In this document: in pieces, positions 27,199 through 34,228 of the stretch
Numbering within the stretch: position 1 is the first letter of the stretch
Layout: each line of letters starts with the position of its first letter
Assembly (NCBI RefSeq): GCF_003944765.1
Contig: NZ_RWIU01000005.1
Location: 62,001-126,000, forward strand
DNA: 64,000 nucleotides
Source of the DNA: Hymenobacter perfusus
GTDB lineage: Bacteria > Bacteroidota > Bacteroidia > Cytophagales > Hymenobacteraceae
Direction: 5' to 3'
The notes under the pieces: model-generated
What the model was told of the DNA's origin: nothing
Databases searched by the model: none
What the model saw: the letters and a program-made list of their open reading frames with translations, nothing else
Position numbers and translations under genes: made by a program

Positions 27199-28677
27199 TT
27201 ATTTCCCCAGCAGATCAAACATCTGTTGCAGCACCTGCTTGTCGTCGAAGTCGGTTTTGATGCCGTTGATTTCCTGGTAGGTTTCGTGGCCTTTGCCAGC
27301 AACCAGCACAATATCCCCAGGGCCGGCCAGGGCTACGGCCGTTTTAATAGCCTCGCGCCGGTCGGCAATGGTCAGGACTTTGCCCTGGGCTTCAGCGGGC
27401 ACGCCGGCCTGCATCTGGGCCAGAATATCGTTGGGGTCCTCGAAGCGGGGGTTGTCGGAAGTCAGCACGGCGCGGCTGGAAAGCTGGGCCGCCAGCCGGG
27501 CCATGATGGGGCGCTTGGCGCCGTCGCGGTTGCCGCCGCAGCCCACCACCGTAATTACCTGCTGGCTGGGCTGGCGGATATCGGCAATGGTCTGGAGCAC
27601 GTTTTCCAGCGCGTCGGGCGTGTGGGCGTAATCCACAATGCCCGTAATGCGCGCCTTCTCCGACACCACCGGCTCGAACCGGCCCGGGGCCGAGGTCAGG
27701 CCCGACAGCACCGTGAGGACCTCCGTGGGCTCCTCACCCAGCAGCACGGACGCCCCATAAATGGCCAGCAGGTTGTAGGCGTTGAACACCCCAATCAGGC
27801 GGAACTGCACCTCGCGGCCGTCCACCGCCAGGTGCAGGCCATGCACGGCGTTTTCCAGCAGCTTGCCCCGGAACGTGCCGTTGCCGCGCATAGAGTAGGT
27901 TTCACGGCGGCCCGCCACGTTTTGCAGCATCACCGGGCCGCGCTTGTCGTCGGCGTTGGTGAGAGCAAAGGCCGACTTCGGCAGCTGATCGAAAAAGCCC
28001 TTTTTGGCTTTCAGGTAGGCATCGAAGGTGCCGTGGTAGTCGAGGTGGTCGTGGGTGAGGTTGGTGAAGATGCCGCCGGCGAAGTGCAGGCCGGTAATGC
28101 GGTGCTGCACCACGGCATGGCTACTCACCTCCATAAATACGTGGGTGCAGCCGGCTTTCAGCATGCGGGCCAGCAGCTCATTCAGCCGGATAGCATCGGG
28201 CGTGGTGTGGGTGCTCGGAATAACCTCCTCGTCAATCTGATTCTGCACCGTACTCAACAGCCCGCAGTGGTAGCCCAGCTCCCGGAACAGCTTGTGCAGC
28301 ATGGTGGCGCAGGTGGTTTTGCCGTTGGTGCCGGTAATGCCCACCAGCTGCAAACGGCGCGAGGGGTGGCCGTAAAACTCAGCTGCCATGCGTGCCATAG
28401 CCTCCGCCGAATCGGGTACCTGCATGTAGGCCACGGCCGGACTCAGCTCGGCGGGTAACTCTTCACATACCACCACGGCCGTGCCCAGTTCCACTGCTTT
28501 GGCAATAAACTGGTGCCCGTCGGTAGCGGTGCCGCGCAACGCAAAGAACACCGTGCCCGGCCCGGCCTGCCGCGAATCGAGGGTGAGGCTGGCCACGGAA
28601 ACGTCAGTGGGGCCGTGCTGGCTACGCACGGTTACATCATGAAGCAGAGTGGAGAGGGAAGCAGCAGAGGAATTCAA
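27199..28677 (-). CDS. murE: UDP-MurNAc-tripeptide synthetase MurE
   Basis: The product is about 492 residues. LTLDSRQAGPGTVFFALRG near residue 40 binds the substrate, GITGTNGKTTCATM is the ATP loop, and TNLTHDHLDYHGT is typical of the central domain. SDNPRFEDPNDI near residue 390 is the DNPR motif for meso-diaminopimelate specificity. It adds the third stem-peptide residue in the cytoplasm. I favour the TTG at 28677 (MNSSAASLSTLLHD). An ATG at 28725 would add 16 residues translated from the heptad repeat. This start is a judgement. Confidence 0.93.
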   Translation of the reverse strand: MNSSAASLSTLLHDVTVRSQHGPTDVSVASLTLDSRQAGPGTVFFALRGTATDGHQFIAKAVELGTAVVVCEELPAELSPAVAYMQVPDSAEAMARMAAEFYGHPSRRLQLVGITGTNGKTTCATMLHKLFRELGYHCGLLSTVQNQIDEEVIPSTHTTPDAIRLNELLARMLKAGCTHVFMEVSSHAVVQHRITGLHFAGGIFTNLTHDHLDYHGTFDAYLKAKKGFFDQLPKSAFALTNADDKRGPVMLQNVAGRRETYSMRGNGTFRGKLLENAVHGLHLAVDGREVQFRLIGVFNAYNLLAIYGASVLLGEEPTEVLTVLSGLTSAPGRFEPVVSEKARITGIVDYAHTPDALENVLQTIADIRQPSQQVITVVGCGGNRDGAKRPIMARLAAQLSSRAVLTSDNPRFEDPNDILAQMQAGVPAEAQGKVLTIADRREAIKTAVALAGPGDIVLVAGKGHETYQEINGIKTDFDDKQVLQQMFDLLGK

Positions 28678-28683
28678 AACAAG

Positions 28684-28767
28684 GAGTAATGAGCAATGAA
28701 CAATGAGCGGTAAGTACGGAGCCACTGGCAGCCGACTACGCGCAGCCTGAAGCCGCCAACCGGCAAC
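28684..28767. repeat. Heptad repeat between pbp and murE
   Basis: The AT-rich arm has units GAGTAAT, GAGCAAT, GAACAAT, GAGCGGT, AAGTACG (28684-28718). The facing arm is GC-rich with weaker 7-base periodicity (CTGGCAG, CCGACTA, CGCGCAG, CCTGAAG, CCGCCAA, CCGGCAA). The arms are not complementary, as at the murC locus. Confidence 0.7.
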
Positions 28768-28770
28768 CCC

Positions 28771-31071
28771 TCAGACTTTGGGACGAGCGGCGGACTTCAC
28801 GGCGGCCGTGGCTTTTTTAGGACCAGCCGCCGTTTTTTTAGCCGCGGCTGCCCGTTTCGTGTCGGGAGAAGGCCGGGCCGCCGTGCGGGGCGTGCGGGCC
28901 TCGGCGGCCGGGTCGGGTTCGGGCGTGGGTAAAACTACGGGCGCGGGCGTGCCGCCGATGGGCTCCATCTGGAGCACTATGGTGGTGCCGCGCCGGGCCG
29001 TAGTGCCGGCCGTTACCGACTGGGTTTTCACCCGGCCCGTGCCGTAGGAACGCACCCGCAGGCCTCGATTTTCCAGCAGAAACAGCGCGTCGCGCAACGT
29101 CAGGCCCTGTACGTTGGGCACCCGGCCGGGGCGCACGGCCATCGGTTTCAGAGCCAATGAGGCTGATTCCGCATCGGCCTTCGTACGAACCCAATCGTCG
29201 GTGCCCGTGACGCCGTTGTGGCTCACGCCCAGCTGAGTGAATACCAGTGACAGTTCATCCTGCATGCCCGCCTGCACAAACGGCACCCTCGACTTAGCAA
29301 CAGGAGCCCGGGCCAGCAACGGCCGCAGGCTGGCCGCGTCGCGGGCCATAGCCTTATCAGCCACTTCGCGGAACACCGGGGCCGCCACCGTGCCACCATA
29401 GATACGGCCGCGCCGGGGCGAGTCAATCACCACGATGCAGCTGTACTTGGGCTCGTCGGCGGGGAAGTAGCCGCAGAAGCTGGTGGAGTACATGCGGGTA
29501 TAGTGGCCGTTCTTGAACTTCCAGGCCGTGCCGGTTTTGCCCGCAATGGAATAGCCATCGGTGCGGATGCCGCGGGCCGAGCCGTTCAGCACCACCCCTT
29601 TCAGCATCGACTGCATCTTGAGCAGGGTACTTTCGGAGCAGATTTTGGGGTTGAGCACCCGGGCCTCGTAGCTTTCCAGCACCTTGTCGGCCTGGCGGAT
29701 TTCGCGCACGATGATGGGCTCAATCTTCACCCCATCGTTGGCAATGGCGTTGTAGAAAGCCAGGGTTTGCAGCGGAGCCAGCTTCAGCTCGTAGCCGATG
29801 CTCATGGTGGACAAGGAGGTGCGGCTCCAGCTCCGGTCCCGAGGGTCCTTAATGTAGGGACGGGCCTCACCGGCCATCTGGAAGCCCAGCGGCTTGTCCA
29901 GCCCGAAGGTCTTCAGGTAGTCGGTGTACTTCTCGGGCTTGGCGCTAAAGTGGTCGTTGATGAGCTTGGCCACCCCAATGTTCGACGACTGCTCAATCAC
30001 CTTCTGAATGGGAATACGGCCGTTGGGATGGGTATCGGTTTTCACGGCCCCGGCAATTTTCATCATGCCGGTGTTGCCGGTATTCACGGTATCAGTCAAC
30101 TCCAGCTTGGGGTTATCCTCGAACAGGGCCATCATGGAAGCCAGCTTGAACGTGGAGCCCGGTTCGGTGCGGCCCTGGTCGGCAATGGCGTAGTTGTAAT
30201 CCTCGCGGTACACGCCATCGGCCACCTTGCCCAGGTTGGCCACGGCCCGGATTTCGCCGGTTTTCACCTCCATCAGAATCACGCAGCCGTACTGCGCGTC
30301 GTTGTCCACCAACGACTTGTACAAGGCGTTTTCGGCCACGTCCTGGAGGTTGATGTCGAGGGTGGTCTTGATGTCGAAGCCGGGCTGGGGCTTCACCTCG
30401 GTACCGTCGTAGATGGGCTTGTTGCCACCGGGCACCCGCTCAAACAGCGCCTCGCCGTCTTTGCCGGCCAGGTGGCGGTTGAAGGTAAACTCCAGGCCCG
30501 CCCCGTTCTTGTCCTCGTTCACGAAGCCAATGGTGCGCTGGGCCAGCCCGCCGAAGGGCCGGAACCGCTTATCTACCTTCTCGAAGATGACGCCACCCTT
30601 GTTCTTACCCGCCCGGAAAATGGGCCACTGGGCCAGCTCCTTCTTTTCCTGGAAGTTGATTTGACGGGAGTTCAGCCGCAGGTAGCGCACTTTGCCGCTC
30701 TTGGCATTTTTCAGGCGGCGCAAGTACTCCTGCGTGCTCCGGTCGCCGAAAAAGCGGGAAAGCAACAGTGCCAGGGAGTCTTTTTTCTGGCTGAACAGCG
30801 CGTCATTCACCACGCTCGGGTCCCAGGCCACCCGGTAGAAGGGCAGCGAGGTAGCCATGATGCTGCGGCCATCGGAGGCGAAGATATTGCCCCGGGTGGC
30901 AAACACGGGCTGGTACACCACGCGCCGCTCCTGCTCCAGGGCACGCCAGCGGGCCCCTTCGTTGAACTGCACCTGGGTTACCTTCCAGACGATGGCAATT
31001 GAGAACAGGCAAACACCCAGAAATGCCAGCCGGATGCGGGTGACAATACTTTTTTTAACGTTTCCTTTCAT
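28771..31071 (-). CDS. Septal class B penicillin-binding protein (FtsI/PBP2-like) with PASTA domain and cationic tail
   Basis: The 766-residue protein has one N-terminal transmembrane segment (about 12-30), a pedestal domain and a transpeptidase domain. Catalytic motifs are GSTFKLASM (STFK), a downstream SSN and AGKTGTAWKF (KTGT). One PASTA domain follows (RVPNVQGLTLRDALFLLENRGL, about 655-715). The final 45 residues are Ala/Lys/Pro-rich (for example KRAAAAKKTAAGPKKATAAV), unusual for a periplasmic domain. It crosslinks septal peptidoglycan with FtsW. Its start overlaps the end of the FtsL-like gene by 17 bases. Confidence 0.93.
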   Translation of the reverse strand: MKGNVKKSIVTRIRLAFLGVCLFSIAIVWKVTQVQFNEGARWRALEQERRVVYQPVFATRGNIFASDGRSIMATSLPFYRVAWDPSVVNDALFSQKKDSLALLLSRFFGDRSTQEYLRRLKNAKSGKVRYLRLNSRQINFQEKKELAQWPIFRAGKNKGGVIFEKVDKRFRPFGGLAQRTIGFVNEDKNGAGLEFTFNRHLAGKDGEALFERVPGGNKPIYDGTEVKPQPGFDIKTTLDINLQDVAENALYKSLVDNDAQYGCVILMEVKTGEIRAVANLGKVADGVYREDYNYAIADQGRTEPGSTFKLASMMALFEDNPKLELTDTVNTGNTGMMKIAGAVKTDTHPNGRIPIQKVIEQSSNIGVAKLINDHFSAKPEKYTDYLKTFGLDKPLGFQMAGEARPYIKDPRDRSWSRTSLSTMSIGYELKLAPLQTLAFYNAIANDGVKIEPIIVREIRQADKVLESYEARVLNPKICSESTLLKMQSMLKGVVLNGSARGIRTDGYSIAGKTGTAWKFKNGHYTRMYSTSFCGYFPADEPKYSCIVVIDSPRRGRIYGGTVAAPVFREVADKAMARDAASLRPLLARAPVAKSRVPFVQAGMQDELSLVFTQLGVSHNGVTGTDDWVRTKADAESASLALKPMAVRPGRVPNVQGLTLRDALFLLENRGLRVRSYGTGRVKTQSVTAGTTARRGTTIVLQMEPIGGTPAPVVLPTPEPDPAAEARTPRTAARPSPDTKRAAAAKKTAAGPKKATAAVKSAARPKV

Positions 31072-31804
31072 TGCGGCGGGGGGCTGAACGATTGGAGGAA
31101 GATGCGGGGGCCGTGAGTTCGGTCACGTCCACATCGATGGGGGCGGGCGGGGCGGCTTCAGTTACGGCGGCGTTGCTGTCGGTAGTTACCCGCTCGGCGG
31201 CGCGGCGCACGGAGTCGGCTTTGGCGCGGGCCGTCATAGCTACCACCGAGTCGGCCGTCAACAGGGGTACTTCTTCCAGCCGGGCCTCATCAATGTGGCC
31301 GGCCGGCACCGTGATGCGGAAGGGTGGCGAGGAGCTTTCCACCAGACCATAGGCGGCCACTTTGCGGGCTACCTCACTCTGTTTGCTGGCCTCCATATAA
31401 TCCGAAGACAGCGTGGTATAGTCGGCCCGCAGATCCTCGGTTTCCAGCTTCAGCTTCTGGATGCTGCGGTTCATGCGCGTGGCGTAGTGCGTGTTGCCGA
31501 TGTACACCAACGTCAGGAACATGATGAACAGTAAGTGGGGCAGGAACCGAACCGGCAGCCCCTCCCGGAACAGACCATCTACCCGCGTCACGCGCTCCAG
31601 CAGCGTAAACACGCTCCAGGAAGCGGCTACGCGCGGTTGCGCGGCCGGCCGCGCCGCCCGGGCTGGCTTCGGAGCCGGGGGGGGCGTCGGCTCTGGTTCC
31701 GGCACATATACCGGTTCCGGCACAATGGCACGAGGCGCGTTGGTGCGCGGCTGGTTCGTGACGGGTTTGATGGTATTAGTAGCCACTGTCTTTGAAATTA
31801 ACAA
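31055..31804 (-). CDS. FtsL-like division protein
   Basis: The 249-residue protein has a Pro/Glu/Ala-rich cytoplasmic N terminus (about 1-60) and one transmembrane segment (about 92-108, PHLLFIMFLTLVYIGNTHYA). A heptad-type coiled-coil stretch follows (MNRSIQKLKLETEDLRADYTTLSSDY), then an Ala/Pro-rich tail. This is the plan of the Bacteroidota FtsL-like protein found between rsmH and pbp. It should connect FtsQ to the septal synthase. Both termini are longer than usual. No ATG lies at the N terminus; TTG at 31804 or GTG at 31786 are the candidate starts. Confidence 0.85.
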   Translation of the reverse strand: MLISKTVATNTIKPVTNQPRTNAPRAIVPEPVYVPEPEPTPPPAPKPARAARPAAQPRVAASWSVFTLLERVTRVDGLFREGLPVRFLPHLLFIMFLTLVYIGNTHYATRMNRSIQKLKLETEDLRADYTTLSSDYMEASKQSEVARKVAAYGLVESSSPPFRITVPAGHIDEARLEEVPLLTADSVVAMTARAKADSVRRAAERVTTDSNAAVTEAAPPAPIDVDVTELTAPASSSNRSAPRRNERKR

Positions 31805-31935
31805 TCAGCACTCAACAACTACGAGCCAAGACGCAACGGCCTGACCACGACCTACAGTATTCCAGCGTTGCACCTGAAGCAGGGCACGTAGCGAATACCT
31901 GGCGCAGGGAAGAAGGCGGTTCTTCATTATAGGGC

Positions 31936-32877
31936 TCAATTCTTACTGGCGATGCGCAGCTTTGCACTCCGGGCGCGGCTGTTGAGGGCAATTTCCTCGG
32001 GTGAGGCTTCTACAGGTTTGCGGGTGAGTGCCTCAAAGGGCACGCTGGAGCGCCCGAACAGGTCCTTTTCCACCTCGCCGTAGAATTTACCCTTGGCAAT
32101 AAAGTTCTTCACCAATCGGTCTTCCAACGAGTGGTAGCTCATCACCACCAACCGGCCGCCGGGGCGCAACACCTGGGCAGTTTGTTCCAGCATCTCGCGC
32201 AAAGCGGCCATTTCGTCGTTGGCCTCGATGCGCAGGGCCTGGAAAACCTGGGCCAGGTACTTGTTTTCCTTGCCCCGCGGGGTGCAGGGCGCAATGGCTT
32301 TCTTGAGGCCGGCAATGGTACTGATGCTCTGGCCGCGCCGGGCCGTGGCCACGGTGTTGGCCAGGGTGCGGGCATTGGTTACCTCGCCGTACATGCCAAA
32401 GATGCGGTGCAGCTCGGCCTCCGAGTACTCATTAATAATATCCGCCGCCGAGGCGTCCTCCCCTTCCGAGTCCATGCGCATGTCCAGCGGGCCGTCGAAG
32501 CGGGTGCTGAAGCCGCGCTCTGGCGTATCAAACTGGTGCGACGACACGCCCAGGTCGGCCAGCAGGCCATCCATGGGCAGGGCGTCGTGGCGCTTGAGTT
32601 CCTGAAAAAGCTGGCGGAAGTTGCTGCGGATGAAGGTAAACTCGGGGCGCGCCAACTGGGCTGCTTCCCGCTCGGCATCGGCGTCCTGATCGAAGCTGTA
32701 AAGGTGGCCGGGGTGCTGCAACCGCTCCAGAATGCGGGCCGAGTGGCCGCCCCCGCCGAAGGTTACGTCCACGTAGCGGCCCCCGGGCTGCAGGTCGAGG
32801 CCCTCGAGGCACTCACGCAGCATCACGGGGCGGTGGTAGGCGGTATCGTTCTGGTACTCGTTCAAGCTGTCGTTCAT
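31936..32877 (-). CDS. rsmH: 16S rRNA (cytosine-1402-N4)-methyltransferase RsmH
   Basis: The 313-residue protein opens with YHRPVMLRECLEGL and has the SAM-binding YVDVTFGGGGHSARIL. DGLLADLGVSSHQ and VVMSYHSLEDRLVKNFI are family signatures. It methylates C1402 of 16S rRNA. Its ATG overlaps the mraZ stop by 4 bases (ATGA), indicating coupled translation. A 131-base spacer with no gene separates it from the FtsL-like gene. Confidence 0.97.
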   Translation of the reverse strand: MNDSLNEYQNDTAYHRPVMLRECLEGLDLQPGGRYVDVTFGGGGHSARILERLQHPGHLYSFDQDADAEREAAQLARPEFTFIRSNFRQLFQELKRHDALPMDGLLADLGVSSHQFDTPERGFSTRFDGPLDMRMDSEGEDASAADIINEYSEAELHRIFGMYGEVTNARTLANTVATARRGQSISTIAGLKKAIAPCTPRGKENKYLAQVFQALRIEANDEMAALREMLEQTAQVLRPGGRLVVMSYHSLEDRLVKNFIAKGKFYGEVEKDLFGRSSVPFEALTRKPVEASPEEIALNSRARSAKLRIASKN

Positions 32878-33350
32878 GCGGCCAGGGGGCCGCCAGGGCC
32901 GGGTTCGGTGGTTAAAAATTTCTGCGCCAGCTTCGAAAAGCTCTGCTGGTCTTTAATGAGGAAGTCATCGTAGCGGTCCGGGTCCCAGATTTCGCAGCGG
33001 TTACCCAGCCCCACAATAATGGCTTCCTTCTCGATGCCGGAGTAGCGCAGCATGGTGCGCGGCAGCATAAACCGCCCGATGCTGTCCAGCTCCACCTCCG
33101 TCATGCCCCGGAAAAAATTCCGCTGAAATTGCCGGTACTCCTCGTTGAACTCATCCAGCGCCATCACCTTCTCATGAATCACGCGCCACGCGGCCCGGGG
33201 GTAAAGCACCAAGCAGGGCTCGAACCCACGCACCAGCACCAGCTGGCTACCCGATGCTTCCGGCAGGTTGGCCTTCACTTTCGCCGGCAGTACCAGCCGA
33301 CCTTTGGGGTCGAGCTTGCACTCGTATTCGCCGGAGAGCAGCTGGGACAT
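32874..33350 (-). CDS. mraZ: Transcriptional regulator MraZ
   Basis: The 158-residue protein has two tandem MraZ/AbrB-type domains, each with the DxxxR core: LDPKGRLVLP (about 13-22) and LDSIGRFMLPR (about 88-98). By family knowledge MraZ forms a ring-shaped oligomer that binds direct repeats upstream of its own operon and represses the dcw cluster. Three 10-base-spaced repeats lie directly upstream here. I chose the ATG at 33350 (MSQLLSGEYECKLD); an ATG at 33431 lies upstream of the promoter. Confidence 0.96.
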   Translation of the reverse strand: MSQLLSGEYECKLDPKGRLVLPAKVKANLPEASGSQLVLVRGFEPCLVLYPRAAWRVIHEKVMALDEFNEEYRQFQRNFFRGMTEVELDSIGRFMLPRTMLRYSGIEKEAIIVGLGNRCEIWDPDRYDDFLIKDQQSFSKLAQKFLTTEPGPGGPLAA

Positions 33351-33387
33351 GCGAGAGGTGTGGAGTGGCCATGGGAACGGGATATAG

Positions 33388-33440
33388 CAAAAGTACGCAA
33401 CCCCCCGGAAAACCCAACCACGATTTACCATTTTCTACCA
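33388..33440 (-). promoter_or_regulatory. dcw promoter overlapping an MraZ-type operator
   Basis: On the minus strand TACTTTTG (33395-33388) is a perfect TAnnTTTG, with TTG at 33417-33415 19 bases upstream. ACCA (TGGT on the minus strand) recurs at 33417, 33427 and 33437, exactly 10 bases apart. The first repeat adjoins and shares a base with the -33 element, so MraZ bound there should block RNA polymerase. The transcript would start about 32 bases before mraZ. Confidence 0.75.
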
Positions 33441-33450
33441 CTCACAAAAA

Positions 33451-33485
33451 CATCGTTTAAACGCTATTTGAAGCGTTTTACGATT
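33451..33485. other. Imperfect hairpin in the 345-base spacer between mraZ and the copper locus
   Basis: AAACGCT (33459-33465) pairs with AGCGTTT (33472-33478), and flanking ATCG/CGAT extends the stem with one bulge. The rest of 33486-33678 shows no convincing gene or further motif. It may separate the divergent promoters. Confidence 0.4.
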
Positions 33486-33678
33486 AGCTTTCGAGGTCAG
33501 CCGCCAGAATGGCAGTTGATTCCCCCGGTGTTTTCCCGGAGGGTTTCGCTGTGGTATGGGCCCTGGCTTGCGGCGCAGGAGCTTGGTACAGCCCGGCCGT
33601 TTCCCCGACGAGCTACTGCGGCAGAGCCGTTGCCAAATTCCGCACTTACTTGGCCCGTAATCAATACCACCAGAGCCG

Positions 33679-33686
33679 TATCTTTG
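33679..33686 (+). promoter_or_regulatory. Promoter -7 element of the copper-type locus
   Basis: TATCTTTG matches TAnnTTTG. The start codon follows 9 bases later, which leaves almost no leader. No TTG at proper spacing is visible. Confidence 0.45.
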
Positions 33687-33695
33687 TCTCCGGAT

Positions 33696-34133
33696 ATGAA
33701 ACGCCCACTGCTGCACCGACTCTTCAGCTTCTGGCTGGCCCTGCTCGTGCTCACCTCCTCGGTGGGGCTCACGGTGCAGCAGCACACCTGCCGGCAAAGC
33801 GGGCGGCACACGGCGGGCGTAGTGTTCAGTCCGGCCCGCCACGGCTGCCCGGCCCCGCAGGCCACCGCGCATCACACCAACAAGGCACAGTTTACCAAGG
33901 CCTGCTGCGAGTTCGGGGCGCATTTTCACAAGCTCGACGCACCTTCGGCCGAGCTGAGCTGGGTGAAAGCTCCGCTGCCGGCCCTGCTGCACACCTGGCC
34001 CACGGCCCCGGTGTGGCGCACGGTGCCGGCCGCCGAGGTAGCGGCTCCTGCCGCCTGGCACGCGGCCGACTCGTCGCCGCCGCCGCGGGCGGGACGAGCC
34101 CTGCTCACATTTGTGGGCGTACTGGTCGTTTAG
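33696..34133 (+). CDS. HYC_CC_PP-like small exported protein
   Basis: The 145-residue protein has a signal peptide (LHRLFSFWLALLVLTSSVGLTV) followed by QQHTC (His30, Cys32), a further Cys51, a CC pair in TKACCEFGAH (about residue 70) and PPP near the C terminus. This order of H-x-C, CC and PP is that of the small Bacteroidota HYC_CC_PP proteins. Those often precede a TonB receptor and an HMA protein, exactly as here. Periplasmic copper binding is likely by context only. The ATG at 33696 gives the signal peptide. Confidence 0.75.
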   Translation: MKRPLLHRLFSFWLALLVLTSSVGLTVQQHTCRQSGRHTAGVVFSPARHGCPAPQATAHHTNKAQFTKACCEFGAHFHKLDAPSAELSWVKAPLPALLHTWPTAPVWRTVPAAEVAAPAAWHAADSSPPPRAGRALLTFVGVLVV

Positions 34134-34228
34134 GCTATTCTCGCTGCCGCTCCCAACCGGAGCGGTGGAGCCGGGCGCTGCGGTGCCGGCTGTTTTTCCT
34201 TGGCGAGAACTGCTAACTTCCTGACACT

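Noticed and set aside
26857..28458. Plus-strand open frame of about 533 codons opposite mraY/murE
   Set aside because: Antisense shadow of two essential Mur genes; spans their repeat-filled junction and shows no domain.
29503..31002. Long plus-strand open frame (about 499 codons) opposite pbp
   Set aside because: It is antisense to a clear PBP gene, its protein is rich in His/Gly/Leu as expected from reverse reading of GC-rich codons, and it has no motif.
33509..34216. 235-codon frame overlapping the HYC_CC_PP-like gene
   Set aside because: Gly/Ala/Arg-rich composition with no signal peptide; the alternative frame at 33696 has a signal peptide and family motif.
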